Positions 11,470-22,115 of a stretch of 64,000 bases of DNA are shown in pieces. Both the position numbers and the translations under genes were made by a program. The stretch is taken from contig CM067445.1 of NCBI GenBank assembly GCA_034508935.3, forward strand, positions 45,229,837 to 45,293,836. The letters run 5' to 3'. The notes beneath the pieces were generated by a model. The model saw only the letters and a program-made list of their open reading frames with translations, did no database searches and had not been told where the DNA came from. The DNA is from Berghia stephanieae. Lineage: Eukaryota; Mollusca; Gastropoda; Nudibranchia; Aeolidiidae. The number at the start of each line of letters is the position of its first letter. Within the stretch, counting starts at the first letter, position 1.

Positions 11470-11984
11470 TCTCTATTCAACTTATTTAGTTTGCTTCATC
11501 GATTGGCGTAGAATTCATGACAACAATAATTACATTTCATGATTAATTCATAACTCAAAATTTTCTGCTATAATCATACTGCCAACGGCTTACAAAATGG
11601 ATTTTCAAATCTAAGTCAGATAGTATGTAGGGCATAACCCTATGAACTAAGATGTCCCACAACCTTTTTTTAAATTTTCTAAACCTGAGAGTTCTTTGAG
11701 GGGTGGTGGAAGTGTGAGGGGTGGGGTGGGTTTCTTCGAAGTCTCAGCAAGTAAAGATTAATCTCAATTCATCAATATTTGAAGTTTGAAAACATCTGAC
11801 CATATTCAAAAAATCTGTTTTGTGGGTGTAAGACAATGCACGCTTTTTTTCTTCTTATCTGGTAATATTTATTTTTGGCAGAGTCTGTGACAAAAGTAAT
11901 GATTATCTCTGACTATACAATTATTCGAATTTTGGCTCCCAGCAATTTGCTATTCTTCTCATATCTGTAATTAAAGATTGATCT
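11470..11984. other. no gene seen
   Basis: Unique-looking AT-rich DNA without open frame or repeat end that I recognise. Confidence 0.4.
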
Positions 11985-11985
11985 G

Positions 11986-12262
11986 TTAACCCTTTCAACG
12001 CCAAAGACTGATTCTGTTTTATTTCCGAGTCACAAATTCCTTCATGATTTTTCAGTTTATAGATGCAAAATTAATCTTTTTCACAAAGAAGGCAGCTGTT
12101 ATTTAGTTATAAATGCAGAATTAATCGTTTTAATCAAAAGAGCGAAAAAAACTTAGAAATATTGATGAAGCCAAAAACGCATTAGTGCCGTCGATGTCGG
12201 TAGAAATGGGAAGCTTTGGTGTCAGCTTACAGTAAAATCGAATACGATCTATGAAGGGTTAA
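11986..12262. mobile_element. piggyBac-like MITE candidate flanked by TTAA
   Basis: The left end reads TTAACCCTTTCAACGCC and the right end GAAGGGTTAA. Taking TTAA as the target duplication leaves termini CCCTTTC / GAAGGG that are near inverted complements, as in piggyBac elements (TTAA target, CCC-start). 277 bp, no coding capacity. The superfamily is inferred only from the target site and terminal bases. Confidence 0.55.
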
Positions 12263-13050
12263 GCAATTTTAAAAATAAAAGAAAACGATTATATTTTGTA
12301 ATATTGATTCCCCCATTGTCACATCTTCAGCTCTCGACCGTTTGATTACACAACATCAACAACTATAACAATAATAATATAACACTCATCATATGAATCT
12401 TTGATGTTGTGTTTAACATTTACGTGTAGAATCGATCCTAAGTATTGTCGCGAGTTTAATTATCCTGCTTTTGTAGACTATATTGAATTGCCACCAGGGT
12501 ACGTTTAACAAACGCGGATTTCCTGATGTCGTATGCCTTGTAATTAGAAAGAGATAGGGCGGTGAATATCAAAAATCAATTTCTGCACAAAAAAGCAGTA
12601 GGGGTCTAGACGGAAATAACAGACTTCGCTACCAAGTGGATTAATAATAATTATTGATTCGAATTCGTCACTCTATGCTTTTAGTTTATGATCGATCTTT
12701 TAAAAAAATGCTTTGCTTTATATTTAATAATAGAGGCTGAAAATATCGTAAGAAATATTTAATCTGTTATTAGAGATGGTGCAAATTATAAAAAATAATT
12801 ATATCTGTGGTTTTCTTGTGATCAATTATTAACTTATAAGTACAAGGAGCTCATATCGATATAAGAGTTTTGGTAATTATAATCATGATGTGAATTCGGT
12901 ACTCAAACTCCAATCATACGAGTACATGTAAGTTGATACCAGTCCTACATAAAATCAAAAGCTGATTGTTGACAACATGTTCTTTGTATTCGCTATTAAA
13001 AGTAATAGATCCCTTTAAAATTACAAAGGGTTGTGGCCTACATGCATTAA
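12263..13050. other. no gene seen
   Basis: AT-rich, no supported gene or repeat apart from short A/T runs. Confidence 0.45.
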
Positions 13051-13054
13051 TTAT

Positions 13055-13287
13055 TTGCAGGTCTGATAGCCGGACGCATGTATGGACTTGGCATAAAAGC
13101 CGGAGTTTATCCCCGTTTCGGTAACGAGAAAATGACCCTTTGGATAGGACGCTAGTCTGTCACAAAGTACTTCCATCACTATTGGGTGGACAGGGGCATC
13201 AGAAAAAAATCTCGACTGCACCCGGGATCTACTCAGTCCCTTTGATTGTGAAGCGAGTGCTCTACCAACTGAGTAATCTGCACCCAC
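13055..13287 (-). mobile_element. tRNA-derived SINE, family 3
   Basis: On the minus strand the tRNA-like head has CTCAGTTGGTAGAGCACTCG (A box) with the B-box-like GTAGATCCCGGGTGCAG, then GTCCACCCAATAGTGA, AAAGTACTTTGTGACAGACT, GCGTCCTATCCAAAGGGT and AAACGGGGATAAACTCCGGC. Other copies: 30028-30290 (+), 46280-46560 (-), 54637-54905 (+), 60008-60345 (+, interrupted), 60350-60520 (-), with fragments near 19510, 24415, 49105 and 52500. The intact tRNA fold is lost, so it is not annotated as a tRNA gene. Confidence 0.85.
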
Positions 13288-13479
13288 TACCTTGGTTGTA
13301 GTATACGATTATTTGAAAAGTGTGACAAAAGGGTAGCTAGCAATTATTGTTCTTGGTCGTTTAACATTATAGAAATATAGATTAATGCGGGCTCCAATGT
13401 CCTTTGGCTCTGCTCTCCTACTCAGTCTCATTGGTGTCACTGCTCTCTTTGTGAAAAAAAAATATATATAATTTTATTT

Positions 13480-13483
<4 letters not shown>

Positions 13484-13556
<73 letters not shown>
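13484..13556. repeat. (TA)n microsatellite
   Basis: Uninterrupted TA run ending exactly at the left arm of the palindrome. Confidence 0.9.
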
Positions 13557-13839
<283 letters not shown>

Positions 13840-13869
13840 GAGAAACGCGAAACTTTTGAAGTGGCAACC

Positions 13870-14000
13870 GATAGAATGAAGTTGACGTCACTCGGGTCTT
13901 TGTGGGTTTTTTTTTTTTTTTGCCATCTGCGCTTATGAGTAATTCTCACTAAACTGTATTAATCAGACTATAAACGGTCGCATTGCATCAATACTTTAAT
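13870..14000 (+). mobile_element. MITE family A, partial
   Basis: GATAGAATGAAGTTGACGTC, then the GGTCTTTG and TTTGCCATC blocks and ACTAAACTGTATTAATCAG. Stops after the TATAAACG centre; the other half is absent. Confidence 0.75.
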
Positions 14001-14111
14001 AAAAAAAAACCCAACTAAAATTGCTGTTTTCTTATTTAGACTTTAAATTTATTTTACAACATGTGAAGTATGCACTGACAGAATACCGGTTAGATAAGGT
14101 GGGTCAGAATA

Positions 14112-14408
14112 CGCTTCAACAGTCATCACGTCACTTCCCTCGTAATGACGCATGGTGACTTAGCAACTGGCTCTAAACTATCGGAACAATGGCGGACGCC
14201 CTTATGAAATATTTCTCCGACGAGCATAAAAGCGTATCCAGAGGAGAAGAAAATTATAAATCTGATGTGTTTAGACTTTTACACATTCTGATCACAAGAC
14301 ATATGAAAAGTTCTAGCCGGCATGAAGAATAAAAAAGTACCGATTTTCTTTGTTTAGAACCACGATGGCCGCCGTTGCTGGGCGACGTGACACCAGACTA
14401 TTGAATCC
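14112..14408 (+). mobile_element. MITE family B copy
   Basis: About 300 bp non-coding element. The left end GCTTCAACAGTCATxACGTC and the reverse complement of the right end (GATTCAATAGTCTGxTGTCAC) form imperfect ~20 bp inverted termini. Internal landmarks: TCGGAACAATGGCGGACGCC, CCGACGAGCATAAAAGCGTA, TTCTGATCACAAGACATATG and AACCACGATGGCCGCCGTTG. Eleven copies in the window: this one, 17260-17553, 18490-18792, 22894-23047, 41114-41422, 42172-42465, 42748-43228, 52158-52441, 53468-53716, 56213-56514 and 57787-58078. Confidence 0.88.
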
Positions 14409-14428
14409 AATTATGAATTCCTTTTATA

Positions 14429-15288
14429 GATAGAATGCGCTTGGCCAAGGAGTTCACAACATTGCCATCCGGAAGTATACGGACCAACACACAAACTCTG
14501 TGTAACCATGAACTTTTATAGTCTGGTTAATACAGTTTAGTGAGAACTAGTATGCAGATGACGTCACTCAGGCCTTTGTTATTGTTTTTGCCATCCGCGT
14601 TTGTGAGTTGTTCTCACTAAACTGTATTAACCTGACTATAAACGTTCATGGTTACACAGAGTTTGTGTGTTGGTCCGTTTTACTTCCGGATGGCAATGTT
14701 GTGAACTCCTTGGCCAAGTGCATACTATCTATAGATAGTATCTGCATACTATCTATAGATAGTATGCAGATGACGTCACTCAGGTCTTTTTTATTGTTTT
14801 TTGCCATCCGCGTTTATGAGTAATGCTCACTGAACTGTATTAACCCGAGTATAAACGTTCATGGATACACACCGTTTTGTGTGTTGGACCGTTATACTTC
14901 CGGATGGTAATGTTATGAGATTCTAAGCCAAGCGCATACCATCTATAGATAGTATGCAAATGACGTCACTTAGGCCTTTGTTATTGTTTTTGCCATCCGC
15001 GTTTGTGAGTTGTTCTCACTAAACTGTATTAACCAGACTATAAAAGTTCATGGTTACACAGATTGTGTGTGTTGGTCCGTTATACTTCCGGATGGCAATG
15101 TTGTGAGCTCCTTTTCCAAGCGCATTCTATCTATAGGAGGAATGAAATTGACGTCACTCAGCTCTTTGTTATCATTTTTAGCCAGCCATTTTTATGAGTA
15201 GTTCTCACTAAATTCTATAAATCAGACCACTGATGCTCAGCGTTTATAAAAAAAATAAAAATTCACAACATTTCGCCAGCTGGATATA
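14429..15288. mobile_element. cluster of chained MITE family A copies
   Basis: Copies abut through shared TATAG ends. 14429-14547 is minus-oriented and cut in the right half. 14549-14733, about 14755-14942 and about 14945-15135 are plus-oriented. A diverged member (subfamily A2, with CCAGCTGGATATA) starts at about 15140. Short leftover end pieces (GATAGTATCTGCATACTATC) at 14734-14757 look like a nearly complete internal deletion between the two termini. Confidence 0.85.
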
Positions 15289-15660
15289 GATAGAATGCGC
15301 TTGGCCAAGGAGTTCACAACATTGCCATCCGGAAGTATAACGGACCAACACACAAACTCTGTGTAACCATGAACTTTTATAGTCAGGTTAATACCGTTTA
15401 GTGAGAACAACTCACAAACGCGGATGGCAAAAACAATAACAAAGGCCTGAGTGACGTCATCTGCATACTATCTATAGATAGAATGCGCTTGGCCAAGGAG
15501 TTCACAACATTGCCATCCGGAAGTATAACGGACCAACACACAAACTCTGTGTAACCATGAACTTTTATAGTCTGGTTAATACAGCTTAGTGAGAACAACT
15601 CACAAACGCGGATGGCAAAAACAATAACAAAGGCCTGAGTGACGTCATCTGCATACTATC
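15289..15660 (-). mobile_element. two MITE family A copies in tandem, inserted in an A2 relative
   Basis: Copies 15289-15472 and 15477-15660 are nearly identical and separated by a single TATA. The outside flanks, CCAGCTGGATATA on the left and TATAACGTACCAACACA on the right, join into the A2 consensus CCAGCxGGATATAACGTACC, so both sit in that element's internal TATA. Confidence 0.88.
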
Positions 15661-15800
15661 TATAACGTACCAACACATACATCTATGTGCATCCTTGTAC
15701 GTTTTTGTCTGATTGATAGAAATTAGTGAGAACTACTCAGAACTACTGGATGGCCTAAAAAATAACAAAGTTGAGTGACGTCGATTTCGCTCCTTCTATT
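15661..15800 (-). mobile_element. MITE subfamily A2, right part of the interrupted copy
   Basis: Continues the diverged copy after the double insertion: ACGTACCAACACATACATC, GTCTGATTGATAGAA, TTAGTGAGAACTACTCA and TGACGTCGATTTCGC. Confidence 0.75.
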
Positions 15801-15807
15801 TGCTCTC

Positions 15808-15970
15808 TAGATAGAATCAAGTTGACGTCACTCAGGTTTTTGTTATTGCTTTTTGCCATCCGCGTTTATGACTAATTCTCACTAAACTGTATTAACCAGA
15901 ATAACATGTTCAAAGTTACACAGAGTTTTGTGTGTTGGTCCGTTCGTTATACTTCCGGATGGCAATGTTG
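15808..15970 (+). mobile_element. MITE family A copy
   Basis: GATAGAATCAAGTTGACGTC, TTTGCCATCCGCG, ACTAAACTGTATTAACCAG, TACTTCCGGATGGCAATG. The right terminus is degraded. Confidence 0.8.
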
Positions 15971-16131
15971 TATGCTTCTTAGTCGATAGACAAGTCTTTT
16001 CCCGAAAAGAAAACAAATCGTGAGTTGTATTCAATAGTTCAACCAATGGGTTCACTTAGTTCCTTGAGCTCTACTAACGACAACTCACGAAATGCTGCAC
16101 AAACCTTAAAAATGACGTCAAACTATAGATA

Positions 16132-16312
16132 GAATGCGCTTGGCCAAGGAGTTCACAACATTGCCATCCGGAAGTATAACGGACCAACACACAAACTCTA
16201 TGTAACCATTAACTTTTATAGTCTTCTTAATACAGTTTAGTGAGAAGAACTCACAAACGCGGATGGCAAAAACAATAACAAAGGCCTGAGTGACGTCATC
16301 TGCATACTATCT
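16132..16312 (-). mobile_element. MITE family A copy
   Basis: Complete copy TATA|GATAGAATGCGC...GCATACTATC|TATA inserted after a family C fragment ending in TGACGTCAAAC. Confidence 0.85.
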
Positions 16313-16324
16313 ATATGTCCTAGT

Positions 16325-16925
16325 GTTTTCTAGTGTCCGGCAATAAGATAACGACGGCAACGGCCTGATCGTAGCCATCGTAAATTTATAGCCTGACACT
16401 GACCAAAAATAAATGACGTCAAAATGCCAGTCTTTTGCCACAAAAGAAAACAAATCGTGAGTTGTATTCAATAGTTCAACCAATGAAATAACTTGTTTCC
16501 ATGAGCACTACTGACGACAACTCACTAGGCGGTGCAAAAACCAAATAATGACGTCAAAATGCCAGTCTTTTTGGATTTCAGTGTCAGGCTATAACATAAC
16601 GATGGCTACGCACTGACCGTAGCCATCGTTAACTTATAGCTTGACACTGACCAAAAATGACGTCAAAATGCCAGTCTTTTTGGGTTTCAGTGTCAGGTTA
16701 TAACTTAACGATGGCTACGCACTGACCAACAAATGACGTCAGAAGACAAGTCATTGGCCACAAAAGAAGACAAAATCGTGAGTTGTATTCAACAGTTCAA
16801 CTAATGGGATCACTAGTTTCCTCGAGAACTACTTAAGACAACTGACTAAGTGGTCCATAAACCTAAAAAATGACGTCAAAGTATGGGCCTTAGTGGATTT
16901 TAGTGTAAGGCGAAAAGTTAACGCC
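16325..16925. mobile_element. MITE family C cluster (palindromic, TGACGTCA-rich)
   Basis: Family C has ~30 bp terminal repeats CGTAGCCATCGTTAACTTAT / mirror ATAACATAACGATGGCTACG. Its internal blocks are TAGCCTGACACTGACC, TGACGTCAAAATGCCAGTC, AATCGTGAGTTGTATTCAAT, and CTAACGACAACTCAC. A full copy spans about 16367-16608. A short ~108 bp palindromic derivative spans 16616-16724, where the two terminal regions directly join. A third partial unit follows to about 16925. Relatives: 21030-21237, 36000-36250 and 37370-37865. Confidence 0.85.
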
Positions 16926-17215
16926 ATCCTGAAATAACGTATCAACACACACAACTATGTGTTACCATGCAAGTTTATAGTCTGGTTAATTACTGCAATT
17001 TAGTGAGAACTACTCAAAAATGGTTGTCGAAATACAATAACAAACACCCGAGTGCAGTCAATGTCTTTCCTATTGTCTTTAGAGAGCCACTTCAATGACT
17101 AGCTCTCACAAGATTCTATCAATCAGACTATAAACAAAGTTTAACATAGTTTTTGCGTGTTGGTTCGTTATTTCCGGCTGGCGGATGTTATAGTATTTTA
17201 CCTAAACGCAAAGCA
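16925..17215. mobile_element. MITE A2 fragments in opposite orientations
   Basis: 16925-17065: CCATCCTGAAATAACG, CGTATCAACACACAC, TATAGTCTGGTTAATTAC. 17075-17215: the reverse arrangement ending in CCGGCTGGCGGATGTTATAG and CCTAAACGCAAAGCATC. Confidence 0.6.
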
Positions 17216-17259
17216 TCAATAAACGCCTGCATTGAGTTAAGCCAGTTTGTTTCATAATA

Positions 17260-17553
17260 GGATTCACTAGTCGTAACGTCACTTCCTTCCTAATGACGCA
17301 TGGTAACTTAGTAACACTGGCTCTAAACTATCGGAACAATGGCGGACGCCCTTTGAAATATTTCTCCGGCGAGCATAAAAGCGTATCCAGAGTGAAAAAA
17401 AAACATAAATTTGATCTTGTTTTGACTTTTACACATTCTGATCACAAGACATATGAAAAGTTCTAGCCAGCTTGAAGAATAAAAAGTAATGATTTTCTTT
17501 TTTTAGAACCAAGATGGCCGCCGTTGCCAGGCGGCGTGACATCAGACTATTGT
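17260..17553 (+). mobile_element. MITE family B copy
   Basis: All family B landmarks are present, including TCGGAACAATGGCGGACGCC and AAGATGGCCGCCGTTGCCAG. An A run replaces part of the GGAGAAGAAAA block. Confidence 0.88.
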
Positions 17554-17564
17554 ATCCAATAGAG

Positions 17565-17915
17565 AAAGAACGGAGATGATGTCACTCAGGTCTTTGTTAT
17601 GAGCAATTCTCACTAAACTGTATTAACCAGACTAAAAGCAAGGTTACACATAGTTTTGTGTGTTGGTCCGTGATATTCCCCGGATGGCAATGTTGTGAGC
17701 TTCTTAGCCAAGCGCTTACTATCTATAGTCTGGTTAATAATAGTGAGAATTACTCATAAACGCGGATGGCAAAAAACAATAACAAAGACTTGAGTGACGT
17801 CAACTTCGAACTCTCTATAGATAGTATGCGCTTGGCTAAGAAGCTCACAACATTGCCATTCGGAAGTATAACGGACCAACACACAAAACTATGTGTAACC
17901 TGGAACGTTTCTATC
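17565..17915. mobile_element. MITE family A: one plus copy and two partial minus copies chained at TATA
   Basis: A plus copy runs from about 17565 to 17722. At CTATCTATAGTCTGG (about 17718-17732) it joins the right half of a minus copy (to about 17817), which in turn joins the left half of another minus copy (17818-17915). The junctions fall on the internal TATAGTCTGG site, the mark of self-nesting. Confidence 0.8.
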
Positions 17916-17924
17916 ATAAGCATT

Positions 17925-18020
17925 GTAATGGAAATACCCTAAAACCAAAGCAAAATAGCCTTCATTACAACGGTATTTAAAAAAGCCCATAATTGCGTTC
18001 AGTTATCAGACCTGCAAAGA
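17925..18020. mobile_element. palindromic MITE family K, partial
   Basis: TTGTAATGGAAATACC, CATTACAACGGTATTT, GCCCATAATTGCGTTCAGTT and ATCAGACCTGCAAAGATG match the palindromic family seen complete at 32990-33125. Confidence 0.6.
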
Positions 18021-18307
18021 TGTGCGCATCGTGTGACCTATATTGCATCTGATCAGAATGTAAAGTAATTGCATCACAAAACCAGATGACACGATGCATT
18101 TTTTTCAATCATCTGTGTTAAAATTATAAGTGATGCTCAGGATCTGTTTTTTTACTCAGTGTGCATAATAAGCATGCGCTTAAGGTGAATCAGGGTCATC
18201 GGTCACGGTAAACGGTTGAGTTCAAGGCCAAAATATACTTTATTTTAAATTCTCGAGTCAAAAATAAAATAAATTAAATGTTTTTTCGACTAGTTTTAAT
18301 AAAATAT

Positions 18308-18490
18308 AGATAGAACAAAGATGACGCCACACAGGCCTTTGTTGTTGTTTTTTTCTATCCGCGTTTTTGTTCTCACTAACCTGTATTAACCAGACCATAA
18401 AAGTTCATGGTTACGCAGAATTTTGTGTGTTGGTCCGTTATACTTCCGGATTGCAATGTTGTGAACTCCTTGGCCAAGCGCATTCTATCT
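18308..18490 (+). mobile_element. MITE family A copy
   Basis: TATAGATAGAACAAAGATGACG at the left and GCGCATTCTATCTATA at the right. Directly abuts a family B copy. Confidence 0.88.
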
Positions 18491-18494
18491 ATAC

Positions 18495-18792
18495 GATAAT
18501 AGTCTGATGTCACGTCGCCCAGCAACGGCGGCCATCGTGGTTCTAAACAAAGAAAATCTGTACTTTTTATTCTTCATGCTGGCTAGAACTTTTCATATGT
18601 CTTGTGATCAGAATGTGAAAAAGTCAAAACATGATCAGATTTATAATGTTTTTTCCCCCTCTGGATACGCTTTTATGCTCGTCGGAGAAATATTTCATAA
18701 GGATGTCCGCCATTGTACCGATATTTTAGAGCCAATTACTAAGTTACCATGCGTCATTACGAGGGAAGTGACGTTACGACTGTTGAAGCGCA
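18495..18792 (-). mobile_element. MITE family B copy
   Basis: Minus orientation: TAGTCTGATGTCACGTCGCC, AACGGCGGCCATCGTGG, CTTGTGATCAGAATGTG, GCTCGTCGGAGAAATATTTC and GAAGTGACGTTACGACTGTT. A 118-codon open frame across it is fortuitous: it follows the repeat, not a gene. Confidence 0.88.
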
Positions 18793-19004
18793 TTGACGTT
18801 ATTTTTAAAAAGTGTATGCACAGTATGTTGATTGAAGTACTGAAGGCTCATACTATAATATAATAGTTAAAAAACCATCCCTGTCAATAGCCTGATAGGC
18901 CTAGCAATAAGAGGTAACAGAGGAACCATCAGTCATAGTATTAATGCTATTATGCAAGTGTAAAATCGGTTCCACGAACCCCCAATGATAAAGAAGGGAA
19001 TATA

Positions 19005-19265
19005 ATAATGTACCTTGTTAGAGAGAGGAAGAGTAGACCAACAAGAAGCTGGGAACAAGATATATGTGAATGGCTGGGAATGACAACAACTCAAGCAAGT
19101 AGACTGGCGGAAAACCGTAATCTGTATCGCAAGAAAGTTCGGGAAGCAACGTCCTACGCAGGATCAGCTGACAAGATGATGACCTTGTTAGTGGCAGCAT
19201 TGTCTCTGTTAAACATTGATATACATACCCCTACAGGCTGGTTTGAGGATAATTCGAAACCTGAA
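19005..19265 (+). mobile_element. LINE 3' fragment, reverse transcriptase C-terminus
   Basis: Reads RPTRSWEQDICEWLGMTTTQ then ASRLAENRNLYRKKVREATS, matching the tail of animal non-LTR reverse transcriptases (R.R.W.D.I..W.G......AENR..WR..V). Severely 5' truncated, and followed by a MITE family A copy at 19286. Confidence 0.75.
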
Positions 19266-19285
19266 TTTGAAGCAAAGACTATAGC

Positions 19286-19470
19286 TAGTATGCGCTTAGC
19301 TAAGAACCTCACAACATTGCCATCCGGAAGTATAACGGACCAACACATAAGACTCTGTGTAACCATGAACTTTAATTGTCTGGCTAATATAGTTTTGTGA
19401 GAATTACTCATAAACGCGGTGCCAAAAGGCAATAACAAAGACCTGAGTGACGTCAACTTTATTCTATCTA
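19286..19470 (-). mobile_element. MITE family A copy
   Basis: TATAGCTAGTATGCGC...CATTTGCC block, CAACTTTATTCTATC|TATA. Full-length, inserted at TATA in the DNA beside the LINE fragment. Confidence 0.88.
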
Positions 19471-19509
19471 TACCGCCGTGCCACGCTGCCTCATGTCTGA
19501 GTTGGTGAA

Positions 19510-19640
19510 CCTGTCAGATCTGATGAAAAGCATTTCGTGATAGAGCCTATCTAAAAGGTAGCAAGCAATAACCACTGTCCACTACACGCTACAACCCCCT
19601 TCCCGAAAAATCGAGGTCTGTGGGCATTAGGACTTTAAAA
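19510..19640 (+). mobile_element. SINE family 3 fragment
   Basis: GATCTGATGAAAAGCATTT, CGTGATAGAGCCTATC, AAAAGGTAGCAAGCAATAAC and GGGCATTAGGACTTT match the 3' body of family 3. Confidence 0.6.
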
Positions 19641-20040
19641 GGATTTACAACACCCCCCCCCCCCCCCGCCCCGCCATTCCACCCTCCTCTATAATGTTTT
19701 ATCTGACCTTTTATCATACAAAATCATTCAAATTTTTACTCCCCAGACCTGTGTATTATTTGTTTTTGTTCCACACGTTGCTTTGCTTGTGCGCTTTTTG
19801 TATGCTATATTTGTCTCTTTTCCCGTCAAAAACTCCGATTGATGACAAATGGATCCAAGCTTATTCCTCATTCAGAGGCCTGTACCATTTTTAGTTTGTT
19901 TATTTGTTACATATCTTATTTTTTTTTTTGGGGGGGGGGGGGGGGTATAGTTGAGTGTATTATTTTTGTTTCTTTTAAAATAAAAAACTGATTTGATGAC
20001 AAAACCAATTCTGTTAAAAGCTTAAATATCATGCAAAATT
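19640..20040. other. no gene seen; poly-C and poly-G runs
   Basis: A C run near 19652 and a T/G run near 19920-19945. A 66-codon open frame here has no recognisable domain. Confidence 0.45.
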
Positions 20041-20057
20041 AAATTGGTAAACACGCA

Positions 20058-20335
20058 TTTACAACGGGAGCGATCTTTTTTCATGTTTTCGTCCAACCGT
20101 CATCAATCACGTGATGTGTTGCTGTCAATTGATTGTACATTTCTGAACAAATGTAGACACGCTGCTTTGTTTATGAAAGTTGTAAACATACCCGTGTGTC
20201 AAGTTGAACACAATGACCAATCGCAATGCTTGATTGTTCAAAAGCTGTGAACATTTTTCACTATGTAGGTCACTTTGAGCACATGTTGCAATGTGACCAA
20301 TGACCTCGGGCACATGGAAATATAGATCATGCCCA
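20058..20335. mobile_element. MITE family F copy
   Basis: About 280 bp; shares with 31527-31800 GGGAGCGATCT, CATGTTTTCGTCCAACC, CGCTGCTTTGTTTATGAAAG, TTTGAGCACA, GTGACCAATGACCTCG and ATAGATCATGCCCATT. The ends of the better copy are inverted (AATGGGAGCGATCTATATT / mirror). Confidence 0.75.
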
Positions 20336-20424
20336 TTTTAATGTGACCCCTTCCCCACCTCTACCCTGGCGTTCAATGTTGATTCTAAAACAGAGGTCTT
20401 TAAGCTTTAATTTTCCTATACTAT

Positions 20425-20795
20425 AGATAGTATGCAGATGACGTCACTTTGTTATTGTTTTTGCCATCCGCGGTTGTGAGTTGTTCTCATTAAACTGTAT
20501 TAACCAGACTATAAAAGTTCATGGTTACACAGAGTTTGTGTGTTGGTCCGTTATACTTCCGGATGGCAATGTTGTGAACTCCTTGGCCAAGCGCATTCTA
20601 TATATAGATAGTATGCAGATGACGTCACTCAGGCCTTTGTTATTGTTTTTGCCATCCGCGTTTGTGAGTTGTTCTCACTAAACTGTATTAACCAGACTAT
20701 AACAGTTCATGGTTACACAAAGTTTGTGTGTTGGTCCGTTATACTTCCGAATGGCAATGTTGTGAACTCCTTGGCCAAGCGCATTCTATCTATAA
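20425..20795 (+). mobile_element. two MITE family A copies in tandem
   Basis: Copies 20425-20598 and 20604-20793 are joined by TATATATAG. Both keep the complete block order and are close in sequence, so recent. Confidence 0.88.
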
Positions 20796-20836
20796 ATATT
20801 AACATTCCCTCCCCCCCCCCCTCATTCTCCGTTGTG

Positions 20837-21028
20837 TATAGATAGTATGCGCTTGGCTAAGAAGCTCATAACATTGCCATCCGGAAGTATAACGGACCAA
20901 CACACAAAACTGTGTATATCCATGAACGTTTATAGTCGGGTTAATACAGTTCAGTGAGCATTACTCATAAACGCGGAGTCAAAAAACAATAACAAAGACC
21001 TGAGTGACGTCATCTGCATACTATCTAT
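20837..21028 (-). mobile_element. MITE family A copy
   Basis: GATAGTATGCGCTTGGC to CATCTGCATACTATC, flanked by TATA; TGACGTCA at about 21006. Confidence 0.88.
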
Positions 21029-21029
21029 A

Positions 21030-21237
21030 ATCGTAGCCATCGTTATGTTATAGCCTGACAATGAAATCCAAAAAGACTGGCAGTTTGACGTCATTATTTG
21101 GTTTTTTGCACCGCCTAGTGAGTTGTCTTTAGTAGAGCTCATGGAAACAAGTTATTTCATTGGTTGAACTATTGAATACAACTCACGATTTGTTTTCTTT
21201 TGTGGCAAAAGACTGGCATTTTGACGTCATTTTTTGG
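21030..21237. mobile_element. MITE family C copy
   Basis: TCGTAGCCATCGTTATGTTA, GACTGGCAGTTTGACGTCAT, CCGCCTAGTGAGTTGTC and GACTGGCATTTTGACGTCAT, then stops at TTGGTCAGTATTCGC, where a family A piece begins. Confidence 0.8.
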
Positions 21238-21239
21238 TC

Positions 21240-21706
21240 AGTATTCGCTTGGCTAAGAAGCTCATAACATCGCCATCCGGAAATATAACGGACCAACACA
21301 CAAAACTGTGTGTATCTATGAACGTTTATAGATAGAATGCGCTTGGCCAAGGAGTTCACAACATTGCCATCCGGAAGTATAACGGACCAACACACAAACT
21401 CTGTGTAACCATGAGCTTTTATAGATAGAATGCGCTTGGCCAAGGAGTTCACAACATTGCCATCCGGAAGTATAACGGACCAACACACAAACTCTGTGTA
21501 ACCATGAACTTTTATAGTCTGGTTAATACAGTTTAGTGAGAACAACTCACAAACGCGGATGGCAAAAACAATAACAAAGGCCCGAGTGACGTCATCTGCA
21601 TACTATCTATAGTCTGGTTAATACAGTTTAGTGAGAACAACTCACAAACGCGGATGGCAAAAACAATAACAAAGGCCTGAGTGACGCCATCTGCATACTA
21701 TCTATA
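21240..21706 (-). mobile_element. nested MITE family A: copy within copy within copy
   Basis: The left half of one copy (21240-21327) ends in CGTTTATA, followed by GATAGAATGCGC, the start of a second copy whose left half runs to 21425 and ends CTTTTATA. A complete third copy (21426-21608) follows. After it, TATAGTCTGG at 21608 resumes the right half of the second copy, to about 21702. The full copy therefore sits in the internal TATA of its host, flanked by TATA on both sides. Confidence 0.9.
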
Positions 21707-21893
21707 GATAGTATGCGCTTGGCGAAGAAGCTCATAACATTGGCATCCGGAAGTATAACGGACCAACACACAAAACTGTGTGTATCCATGAACTTTTATA
21801 GTCTGTTTAATACAGTTCAGTGAGCATTGCTCATAAACGCGGATGGCAAAAAACAATAACAAAGACCTGAGTGACGTCATCTTCGAACTATCT
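21707..21893 (-). mobile_element. MITE family A copy
   Basis: Complete. Followed by a fragment (21896-22008) resuming at CCATTAACGTTTATAATCTGG inside the element, so again probably placed inside a relative. Confidence 0.85.
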
Positions 21894-22115
21894 ATACCCA
21901 TTAACGTTTATAATCTGGTTAATACAGTTTATTGAGAATTACTCATAAACATGGAATGCAAAAAATAATAACAATGACATGAGTGAAGTCAATTTCATTC
22001 TATCTATACTCCCAAGCTTCAGGCAGCCCCACAGATCTCTACCTACACTCTTACCATTTCTCATTGTTCTATTTTTTTTTTTTTCATTATACAGATACCA
22101 TGTCCATCAATGCCA

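Noticed and set aside
14608-14823. A recurring 60-70 codon frame (MFSLNCINQTIKVHGYTEF...) seen at eight or more places
   Set aside because: It always coincides with MITE family A, includes the terminal repeat and varies at both ends with truncation; frame conservation follows from young copies. No start context or codon-type substitution pattern supports a protein.
18507-18863. 118-codon frame starting MSRRPATAAIVV
   Set aside because: Lies within MITE family B; the same DNA in other copies is not open.
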